Below, one piece after another: positions 26,295-32,806 of a stretch of DNA of 64,000 nt (position 1 is the first letter of the stretch; each line of letters opens with the position of its first letter). A program made the translations under genes and the position numbers. Under the pieces are notes generated by a model. That model did no database searches, had not been told where the DNA came from, and worked only from the letters and a program-made list of their open reading frames with translations. Source of the DNA: Hymenobacter guriensis (GTDB lineage Bacteria > Bacteroidota > Bacteroidia > Cytophagales > Hymenobacteraceae). The DNA is taken from the NCBI RefSeq assembly GCF_015773195.1, contig NZ_JADWYK010000009.1:1-64000 (forward strand), given 5' to 3'.

Positions 26295-26392
26295 TTGTTT
26301 TTATACAGAGGCGTGGAGAGACAGGCTCTACGAAGCGCCGGCAACCAGCGGACCATCCGAAACGGTGCCAAGTCCTGAACATATAAAAACAA
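26295..26392 (+). promoter_or_regulatory. SAM-I (S-box) riboswitch of the sulfate-assimilation operon
   Basis: The core matches the S-box consensus: ACAGAGGCGTGGAGAGACAG, then GCTCTACGAAGCGCCGGCAA, then CC, a P3 arm, and GGTGCCAAGTCCTG near 26364-26377. P1 is a perfect 11-bp helix, TTGTTTTTATA (26295-26305) with TATAAAAACAA (26382-26392). S-box RNAs bind S-adenosylmethionine and form P1 when bound. A second copy with the same P1 precedes the permease (42654-42752). An 8-bp helix CAATTCTT/AAGGATTG (26273-26280/26290-26297), with one G-U pair, overlaps the first 3 bases of P1 and could compete with it. Confidence 0.93.
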
Positions 26393-26398
26393 CAAGCC

Positions 26399-26494
26399 GT
26401 GAACCACTTGTCCAACTTCGCCACTGCCTCCGCCACTTCCATTGCTGTACAGCATGGGTGTTGTGCTATGATGGGCATGGCGTGTTGTTGCTAG
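26399..26494 (+). CDS. Putative Cys/Met-rich leader peptide ending CCC-stop
   Basis: A 31-codon ORF from a GTG 6 bases after riboswitch P1 to TAG. The last 12 residues are GCCAMMGMACCC, so there are five Cys (two as CC, three as CCC before the stop) and three Met in that segment. The codons of the end are TGT-TGT-TGC-TAG. In the permease leader the corresponding end is TGT-TGT-TGC-TGA, at nearly the same distance. Mycobacterial polycysteine upstream ORFs are a known precedent for cysteine-responsive attenuation. The start is uncertain: TTG at 26408 and ATG at 26468 are in frame. The A-rich P1 3' strand is placed like a Bacteroidota start region. Confidence 0.6.
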   Translation: MNHLSNFATASATSIAVQHGCCAMMGMACCC

Positions 26495-26546
26495 TTCACA
26501 CCCCTCCTTTTTCTGGTTTGTGCGCTGATTTCAGCCCCCGTCAGCC

Positions 26547-26562
26547 CCGCTATGCTTAGCGG
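26547..26562 (+). promoter_or_regulatory. Hairpin CCGCTA-TGCT-TAGCGG between leader peptide and cysH
   Basis: A perfect 6-bp stem with a TGCT loop lies 52 bases after the leader stop codon and 140 bases before cysH. No T-run follows. Its loop side GCTTAGC recurs at 26569-26576 as CGGCTTAGC, which could pair alternatively. The stretch to cysH is pyrimidine-rich, compatible with Rho-dependent control. Function is inferred only. Confidence 0.4.
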
Positions 26563-26701
26563 CCGACCGGCTTAGCACAGGCCGTTTTCGGTTCTGCCGT
26601 AGCGCCCCGGCCTGCTCACGCCCGGCTGGCTTTTGCGCAGAACGATTCTCCGCCGAACTGCTGCCTTCCGCTGGCCGGTTCTCCCTCAACTTCCCGTTTG
26701 T

Positions 26702-27475
26702 ATGCCCGCAGCCCTGGCCGCGCCGGCCGTCCCGCAGCTGGACGACCTGCGCATTCAGCTTACGCCAGCCACCGCCCTGGAGCGGTTGCGCCTCGTGGCT
26801 TCTCTGTACCCCAACTCAGCGGTTTTCTCGACCTCCTTTGGCCTGGAAGACCAGATTATCAGCCACTTGATTTTCGAGTTCGACTTGCCAATTAAGGTGT
26901 TCACGCTCGATACCGGCCGCAACTTCCAGGAAACCTACGCCACCTGGAACAAGACCCTGCTGCGGTACCAAAAGCCCATTGAGGTGTATGCGCCCCGGCA
27001 GGAAAGCCTGCAGTCCTTGCTCCTCGAAAAAGGCCCCAATTCCTTCTACGAGAGTGTGGACAACCGCAAGGAGTGCTGCCACATCCGCAAAGTAGAGCCC
27101 CTGAATCGGGCATTGGCCGGGCAGCAGGCCTGGGTGACGGGCATCCGGGCCGAACAGTCGCAGAACCGCCAAACGATGGAGCCGGTGGAGTGGGACGCGC
27201 CGCACAACCTCATTAAAGTTCACCCGCTGTTCGACTGGACCTGGGAAGAGGCCGTGGCCTTCACCCAGGAGCACGGCATCCCGGTAAACACGCTGCATAA
27301 GCAAGGCTTCGTGAGCATCGGGTGCGCGCCCTGCACCCGCGCCATCAAGCCGGGCGAAGACTTCCGGGCCGGCCGCTGGTGGTGGGAAGATCTTTCGGCC
27401 AAGGAATGCGGCCTACACGCCACTGCTCACCACAACGGCCCCGATCCGGTGGTGGAGCCGGTGCCCGCCAACTAA
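26702..27475 (+). CDS. cysH: APS/PAPS reductase of the iron-sulfur (APS) type
   Basis: 257 residues from the ATG at 26702; longer in-frame starts exist but would add an Arg-rich stretch. It has the PP-loop-like SAVFSTSFGLEDQII, the iron-sulfur ligands Cys125-Cys126 (RKECCHIRK) and Cys208/Cys211 (GCAPCTRA), and the catalytic ECGLH motif near residues 235-239. Proteins with the CC...CxxC cluster reduce APS (adenosine phosphosulfate) directly to sulfite with thioredoxin; consistently, no APS kinase (CysC) is in the operon. It is the first structural gene after the SAM-I/leader-peptide region. Confidence 0.95.
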   Translation: MPAALAAPAVPQLDDLRIQLTPATALERLRLVASLYPNSAVFSTSFGLEDQIISHLIFEFDLPIKVFTLDTGRNFQETYATWNKTLLRYQKPIEVYAPRQESLQSLLLEKGPNSFYESVDNRKECCHIRKVEPLNRALAGQQAWVTGIRAEQSQNRQTMEPVEWDAPHNLIKVHPLFDWTWEEAVAFTQEHGIPVNTLHKQGFVSIGCAPCTRAIKPGEDFRAGRWWWEDLSAKECGLHATAHHNGPDPVVEPVPAN

Positions 27476-27498
27476 GTATCAAGCAAGACCAGTTCCTC

Positions 27499-28410
27499 AT
27501 GAGTACCCCTTCCTTCGATTACCTCGACCGGCTGGAAGCCGAAGCCATTCACATCCTGCGGGAAGTAGCCGGCCAGTTTGAGCGCCCCGCGCTGCTGTTT
27601 TCGGGTGGCAAAGACTCCATTGTGCTCACGCGCCTGGCCGAAAAGGCCTTCCGCCCCGGCCGCTTCCCGTTTCCGCTGGTGCACGTGGATACCGGCCACA
27701 ACTTCCCCGAGGTGCTGGCTTACCGCGACGCGCTGGCCGAGCAACTGGGCGAAAAGCTGATTGTACGTAGTGTGGAGGACACCATCCGGCGCCAGCGCCT
27801 GCGTGAGCCGATGGGTAAGTACCCCAGCCGCAACCCGCTGCAGACGTACACGCTGCTGGAAACCATCGAGGAGTTTGAGTTTGATGCCTGCATCGGCGGA
27901 GCCCGGCGCGACGAGGAAAAGGCCCGCGCCAAGGAGCGCATCTTCTCGGTGCGCGACGAGTTTGGCCAGTGGGACCCCAAGCGCCAGCGTCCCGAGCTGT
28001 GGAACATCTACAACGGCCGCATTCAGAAGGGGGAAAACGTGCGCGTGTTCCCTATTTCCAACTGGACGGAGCTGGACGTGTGGCGCTACATCCAGCGCGA
28101 GAACATTGCCTTGCCCGACATCTATTTCGGCCATGAGCGTACCTGCGTGGTGCTGCCCTCGGGCCAGTTGCTGGGCCTTACCGAGCACATCCGCCTCGAC
28201 AAGGACGACGAAATCGTAACCCGGCAGGTGCGCTTCCGAACCGTGGGCGACTCCACCTGCACCGCTGCCGTGGAAAGTGACGCGGCCACGGTGGAAGACA
28301 TCATCCAGGATCTGCTGCTGGCCAAAGTAAGCGAGCGGGGCGCCACCCGCCTCGACGACAACATCTCCGAAGCCGGCATGGAAGACCGCAAGCGCAACGG
28401 GTATTTCTAA
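27499..28410 (+). CDS. cysD: Sulfate adenylyltransferase subunit 2
   Basis: 303 residues, normal length. The N-terminal PP-loop is LLFSGGKDSIVLTRLAEKAF, followed by LVHVDTGHNFPEVL, GGARRDEEKARAKERIFS (conserved binding loop), and the C-terminal LDDNISEAGMEDRKRNGYF that ends CysD proteins. With CysN it forms ATP sulfurylase, which makes APS from sulfate and ATP. It begins 23 bases after cysH. Confidence 0.97.
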   Translation: MSTPSFDYLDRLEAEAIHILREVAGQFERPALLFSGGKDSIVLTRLAEKAFRPGRFPFPLVHVDTGHNFPEVLAYRDALAEQLGEKLIVRSVEDTIRRQRLREPMGKYPSRNPLQTYTLLETIEEFEFDACIGGARRDEEKARAKERIFSVRDEFGQWDPKRQRPELWNIYNGRIQKGENVRVFPISNWTELDVWRYIQRENIALPDIYFGHERTCVVLPSGQLLGLTEHIRLDKDDEIVTRQVRFRTVGDSTCTAAVESDAATVEDIIQDLLLAKVSERGATRLDDNISEAGMEDRKRNGYF

Positions 28411-28502
28411 GCTAATGTGCGAAATGTGGCGAATGCGGGAATGTGATAAATGAGCCCCAAAGGCCACTCTGCCACACCCTCCACTTCGCCCCAAATCATT
28501 TT

Positions 28503-28531
28503 CCACATTTCTCACATTTCTCACATTAACC
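28503..28531 (+). repeat. Short direct repeat CACATTTCT upstream of cysN
   Basis: Three units of about 9 bases (CACATTTCT-like) lie right before the cysN homology begins. They encode HISHISHIN in the longer reading frame. A similar CACATT-rich stretch lies at about 51980-52013 before the next gene there, so it looks like spacer DNA rather than coding. Confidence 0.6.
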
Positions 28532-28542
28532 ACCTTCTCCAA

Positions 28543-29829
28543 GTGGACCTTCTTCGATTTATCACTTGCGGCAGCGTAGACGACGGCAAAAGCACCCTTA
28601 TCGGGCGGCTGCTGTACGATTCCGAATCCGTGTCGCTGGATGTGCTGGCGGCGCTGGAAAAGCGGCAGGCCTCTGGCGGCGTGGTAGACCTCGCCCTCCT
28701 GACCGACGGCCTGCGCGCCGAGCGGGAACAGGGTATCACCATCGACGTAGCGTATAAATACTTTACTACGCCCCGCCGCAAGTTCATCATTACCGATGCG
28801 CCGGGCCACGTGCAGTACACCCGCAACATGGTGACTGGCGCCTCCAACGCCGACCTGGCTATTGTGCTGGTAGATGCGCGCCAGGGCGTGATTGAGCAAA
28901 CGCGTCGCCACACCCTTATTGCCGCGTTGCTGGGCATCCGTCATTTTGTGCTGGCCGTGAACAAGATGGACCTGGTAGACTACGACCAGGCCGTGTTCGA
29001 CCAAATTGCCATCGACTACGCCGCCCTCACCAACCACTTCCACCTGCCGGCCGCCACGGCCATTCCGCTCAGCGCCCTCAACGGCGACAACGTGGTGACG
29101 CGCTCCAAACACCTGCCCTGGTACACTGGTCCCAGCCTGCTCGAACACCTGGAAAGCGTGCCCAGCGCCGTGGAAACTACTGCTGCCCCGCGCTTTCAGG
29201 TGCAGTACGTCATTCGGCCCCAGACGCCTGAGTTGCCCGACTACCGCGGCTACGCCGGCCAGATTCTGAGTGGGCAGTACCGCCGCGGCGAGCGGGTGCG
29301 GGTGCTGCCCTCCGGTCTGGAATCTGAAATCGAAGCCATTGAAGTAAATCAGGAGGAAGTGGAATCGGCCGCCGCGCCCCAAGCCGTAGTTATCCGCCTG
29401 CGCGACGACCTAGACGTAAGTCGCGGTGACGCCCTGGTTCCCGTCGCGGCCGAAGCTACAGTGACGCGGGAGTTGGAAGCTACACTTTGCTGGATGAGCG
29501 AGCAGCCGTTGTGGCCCGGCCGCAAGCTGCTCGTGCAGCACCACACCACCCTCACGAAAGCTTCCGTGTCGGCTATTCTCTACAAGGTGAACGTGCACAC
29601 GTTTGCCCGGGTATCGGCCGAGCAGGCCCAGCTCAACGACATCGTGCGGGTGCGGCTGAAAACCGCCCAGCCCCTGGCCGTGGACCTCTACCAGGAAAAC
29701 CGCGCCACCGGCTCTTTCATTCTGGTGGATGAAGTGAGTGGCGACACCCTGGCTGCTGGCCTGGTAGAAGCGTCCAACTCCGAGTACTTCACCGCCCCGG
29801 TTCAGCCCCCGGTTGCCTTTTCGATTTAA
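28543..29829 (+). CDS. cysN: Sulfate adenylyltransferase subunit 1 (GTPase)
   Basis: 428 residues from a GTG at 28543. The GTPase motifs are FITCGSVDDGKSTLIGRLLYDS (G1), ITDAPGHVQYTRNM (G3), NKMDLVDYD (G4) and ALNGDNV (G5-like); an EF-Tu-like domain 2 and 3 follow. It stimulates the sulfurylase CysD by GTP hydrolysis. An ATG at 28450 would add 31 residues made of a CACATTTCT repeat (HISHISHINH), which is not part of the family, so I prefer GTG, giving VDLLRFITCG. No CysC kinase domain is fused to the end, consistent with the APS-type cysH. Confidence 0.93.
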   Translation: MDLLRFITCGSVDDGKSTLIGRLLYDSESVSLDVLAALEKRQASGGVVDLALLTDGLRAEREQGITIDVAYKYFTTPRRKFIITDAPGHVQYTRNMVTGASNADLAIVLVDARQGVIEQTRRHTLIAALLGIRHFVLAVNKMDLVDYDQAVFDQIAIDYAALTNHFHLPAATAIPLSALNGDNVVTRSKHLPWYTGPSLLEHLESVPSAVETTAAPRFQVQYVIRPQTPELPDYRGYAGQILSGQYRRGERVRVLPSGLESEIEAIEVNQEEVESAAAPQAVVIRLRDDLDVSRGDALVPVAAEATVTRELEATLCWMSEQPLWPGRKLLVQHHTTLTKASVSAILYKVNVHTFARVSAEQAQLNDIVRVRLKTAQPLAVDLYQENRATGSFILVDEVSGDTLAAGLVEASNSEYFTAPVQPPVAFSI

Positions 29830-29883
29830 GCAGCAAGGCGATAGGCTGTCACTGACTTACTCTCCACTTCATTAGTTCACCCC

Positions 29884-30666
29884 ATGAAAACGCCCCGTCT
29901 GACCGTCCTTGGTGCCGGCCCCGGCGACCCGGAGCTGCTCACGCTCAAAGGGGCGCGGGTGCTGGGTGAAGCCGACGTAATTCTTTACGATGCCCTGGCC
30001 AACCGGGAGCTGCTGCAACATGCCCGGCCCGAAGCTGTGCTGGTATCGGTGGGCAAGCGGCGCGGCATGCGCAGTCACTCGCAGGACGAAATCAACGCCC
30101 TGATTGTAGAGTATGCACTCAGCTATGGCCACGTGGTTCGGCTAAAGGGCGGCGACCCATTCGTATTCGGGCGGGGGCGAGAGGAAATGCTTTACGCCGA
30201 AGCCCACGGCCTGCGCACTGACTACGTGCCCGGCATCAGCAGTGCGGTGGCGGCGGCGGGCAGCGTGGGCATTCCCGTCACGCACCGGGGCGCCAGTGAA
30301 GGATTCCGGGTGATTACGGCCACCACGGCCACCGGCGAGCTGGCTGCCAGCGTGGCCGAAGCCGCCCGCTCCCGCGCTACCACCGTGATACTGATGGGTC
30401 TGGGTGAGCTGCCGAGCATTGTGCGACTATTCTGCGCGCAGGGCCAAGCCGAGACGCCAGCGGCCATCATTCAGAATGGCACCCTGCCCACCGCCCGGCT
30501 GGTAACAGGCACCGTGGCCGAGCTGCCGGCCCGGGCGCTGGAAGCCGGCATCGGGGCCCCGGCCATTATCATCATCGGAGAGGTGACGCGGCTGGCTACG
30601 CCCGCAGTGCTGACGCAGGCTTTACCGACCGTTTTTGCCGACGCCTCTTACGCCGAGGTGGCCTGA
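29884..30666 (+). CDS. cobA: Uroporphyrinogen-III C-methyltransferase (SUMT)
   Basis: 260 residues. Typical SUMT motifs: VLGAGPGDPELLTLKGARVL (SAM-binding), VSVGKRRGMRSHSQDEIN, RLKGGDPFVFGRGREEM, YVPGISSAVAAAGSVGIPVTHRG, and VVSGAP-like PAIIIIGEV. It methylates uroporphyrinogen III twice to precorrin-2, the first step to siroheme for CysI. The second part (dehydrogenase/ferrochelatase) is in the fusion gene at 38303. It is in the cys operon between cysN and cysJ. Confidence 0.93.
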   Translation: MKTPRLTVLGAGPGDPELLTLKGARVLGEADVILYDALANRELLQHARPEAVLVSVGKRRGMRSHSQDEINALIVEYALSYGHVVRLKGGDPFVFGRGREEMLYAEAHGLRTDYVPGISSAVAAAGSVGIPVTHRGASEGFRVITATTATGELAASVAEAARSRATTVILMGLGELPSIVRLFCAQGQAETPAAIIQNGTLPTARLVTGTVAELPARALEAGIGAPAIIIIGEVTRLATPAVLTQALPTVFADASYAEVA

Positions 30667-30736
30667 TTTGCTTTTTCGGGCGGATTTCCGGCCGGTTTTC
30701 TTCTGACTTACCTCTACGCCGTCATCCTGTTTTGCC

Positions 30737-32578
30737 ATGTCCATCACCTCAACTTTCACGCTGCCCCTGGGTCTGGATGACGCCAGCCTGCAGCAGTTCA
30801 CGGGCGGCCTCACCGAACAGCAGCTGCTGTGGCTGAGCGGGTATTTCTACGGTCGGTCGGCAGGCGCAGCAGTGGCCCCGGCCGCTCAGTCTGCTACCTC
30901 GGTGGCCGCAGCGCCAGCCGCGGGTTCACCCCACTTGACCATTCTCTTCGGTTCCCAGACCGGCAACAGCAAGAAGGCTGCGGGCCTGGTGGCCGAAGCG
31001 GCCCGGCAGCGCGGCCTGGCCGTGGCTGTGCGCGACATGAACGACTACCCAACCAAAGAGCTAAAAAATGAGCAGCAGCTGTTGGTGGTAGTGAGCACTC
31101 AGGGTGAGGGCGACCCGCCCATTGCTGCCGAGGAGCTGCACCAGTTCCTGCTCAGCAACCGCGCGCCCAAGCTGCCCAACCTGCGCTACGCCGTGCTGGC
31201 CCTCGGCGACAAAAGCTACCTGCAGTTCTGCCAGACGGGCTTCGAGTTCGACCAGCGCCTAGCCGAGCTGGGTGGCAAGCGCCTGCTGGAGCGCGTGGAC
31301 TGCGACGTGGAGTTTGAGGCCGAAGCCCGCCGCTGGGCCGAGCAGGTGCTGGCACTGGTCGCTCAGCCGGCTCCGGCTGCCACCCCAGTTGCCACTGCGC
31401 AACCTTTCGTGCAGGTAAACCAGCTGGTGGCGGCGGGTGAGGCCGAGGTGGAAGAAAAGGTGGAATACACAAGCCACAACCCTTTCGCCGCGGAGCTGCT
31501 GGAGAAGATTCAGCTGAACGGCCGCGGCTCTACCAAGGAAACTTACCACCTGGAATTCTCCCTAGCGGGCTCCGGCATTTCCTACGAAGCCGGCGACGCG
31601 CTGATGGTGCAGCCCGTGAACCAGGAGGCCTTGGTGCAAGAGGTAATTCAGGCAGCGCGCCTGAATGCCACGGCCCCGGTAAAGCTCAACGACACGGAAT
31701 TTGACTTGCACACGGCCCTGGCCGAGAAGCTGGAGCTGTCGGTGCTTACGCGCGACGTGCTGGAGCGCTACGCCGCCGTGGCCCCGCAGCACCCCAAGCT
31801 GCGCGACATCATCACCAATAAAGCCCAGCTGCCCGACTACCTCTACGGCCGCGACGTAGCCGACCTGCTCACGGAGTTTCCGGTAGAACTATCGGGCCAG
31901 CAACTGGCGGCAGTGCTGCGGCCTTTGCCCGCCCGGGCCTATTCCATTGCCAGCTCCCTGCTGGCTCACCCTGAGGAAGTGCACCTCACGGTGGGCGCTG
32001 TGCGCTACGAAACCAACGGCCGCCGCAAGCACGGCGCCTGCTCAGCCTACCAGGCCGATGGGCTGACTGTGGGCGACACGGCCCGGGTGTGGATTGACCG
32101 CAACGAGTACTTCAAGCTGCCCCAGGATGCGGCTACTGATATCATCATGGTAGGGGCGGGTACGGGTGTAGCCCCGTTCCGGGCCTTTGTAGAAGAGCGG
32201 GCCGAAACCGGCGCGGCCGGCCGCAACTGGCTGGTGTTCGGCAACCCCCACTTCACCACCGATTTCCTGTACCAGACCGAGTGGCAGCAGCACTTGAAAA
32301 AAGGCACGCTGGACCGTCTCGACGTGGCCTTCTCCCGCGACCAGCAGCAGAAAGTGTATATCCAGCACCGCCTGCTTGAGCAAAGTGCCCGCCTCTACGA
32401 CCAGCTCGAAAACGGAGCCTACTTCTACGTGTGCGGCGACAAAAACCGCATGGCTGCCGACGTGCGCCAGGCTTTGCTTGCCGTCATTCAGCAGCAAAGC
32501 GGGAAAGATGCTGACTACGCTGCCGACTACATCAAGCAGCTGCGCAAGCAACGCCGCTACCTGGAAGACGTGTACTAG
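30737..32578 (+). CDS. cysJ: Assimilatory sulfite reductase flavoprotein (CysJ-like)
   Basis: 613 residues. An N-terminal LTEQQLLWLSGYFYGRS segment of CysJ proteins precedes a flavodoxin-like FMN domain (ILFGSQTGNSKKAAGL, VVSTQGEGDPP, LGDKSYLQFC) and the FAD/NADPH module (RAYSIASSLLAHPEEVHLTV, GACSAYQADGL, MVGAGTGVAPFRAFVEERA, LVFGNPH, YFYVCGDKNRMAADV), and it ends with RYLEDVY. It passes electrons from NADPH to the CysI hemoprotein. It is followed by a short ORF and then a TonB receptor. Confidence 0.95.
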   Translation: MSITSTFTLPLGLDDASLQQFTGGLTEQQLLWLSGYFYGRSAGAAVAPAAQSATSVAAAPAAGSPHLTILFGSQTGNSKKAAGLVAEAARQRGLAVAVRDMNDYPTKELKNEQQLLVVVSTQGEGDPPIAAEELHQFLLSNRAPKLPNLRYAVLALGDKSYLQFCQTGFEFDQRLAELGGKRLLERVDCDVEFEAEARRWAEQVLALVAQPAPAATPVATAQPFVQVNQLVAAGEAEVEEKVEYTSHNPFAAELLEKIQLNGRGSTKETYHLEFSLAGSGISYEAGDALMVQPVNQEALVQEVIQAARLNATAPVKLNDTEFDLHTALAEKLELSVLTRDVLERYAAVAPQHPKLRDIITNKAQLPDYLYGRDVADLLTEFPVELSGQQLAAVLRPLPARAYSIASSLLAHPEEVHLTVGAVRYETNGRRKHGACSAYQADGLTVGDTARVWIDRNEYFKLPQDAATDIIMVGAGTGVAPFRAFVEERAETGAAGRNWLVFGNPHFTTDFLYQTEWQQHLKKGTLDRLDVAFSRDQQQKVYIQHRLLEQSARLYDQLENGAYFYVCGDKNRMAADVRQALLAVIQQQSGKDADYAADYIKQLRKQRRYLEDVY

Positions 32579-32627
32579 TCAGCACATAAACCAATTGATA
32601 ACCAACACTATTTAATCCTTTAAACAG

Positions 32628-32666
32628 ATGCGCGTTTCGCAAAGACGATGTTGTAGTAGCCGGTAA
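32628..32666 (+). CDS. Short ORF MRVSQRRCCSSR, possible Cys-sensing leader peptide
   Basis: A 12-codon ATG-initiated ORF lies between cysJ and the TonB receptor, 141 bases before the receptor start. Its residues 8-9 are Cys-Cys. The A-rich TTTAAACAG before the ATG is a plausible Bacteroidota start region. A hairpin (GGAAGC-CCCG-GCTTCC, 32721-32736) follows before the receptor start. I infer a leader peptide from the Cys pair and the sulfur operon; a 12-codon ORF may arise by chance. Confidence 0.4.
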   Translation: MRVSQRRCCSSR

Positions 32667-32720
32667 AAGCCGCCGTGTGCCTGACCCGAGCCGCTTGCCG
32701 CTACGCCCCCAAGGCACCCT

Positions 32721-32736
32721 GGAAGCCCCGGCTTCC
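32721..32736 (+). promoter_or_regulatory. Hairpin GGAAGC-CCCG-GCTTCC before the TonB receptor gene
   Basis: A 6-bp perfect stem with a CCCG tetraloop, followed by CTCCTTTCC rather than a T-run. It may act as a weak attenuator with the short ORF upstream. Confidence 0.35.
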
Positions 32737-32806
32737 CTCCTTTCCTGCTGGCTCCCACCAGCCCAGCCTACTCCCTTCTCTTTCTCCTCCAAACGCCTTT
32801 TCTGTG

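Noticed and set aside
26365-26559. A 64-residue plus-strand frame across the cys leader
   Set aside because: It begins within the riboswitch and is not conserved in the permease copy.
27472-29382. A 636-residue frame antisense to cysD and cysN
   Set aside because: Both plus-strand genes have complete family motifs; the antisense frame is composition only.
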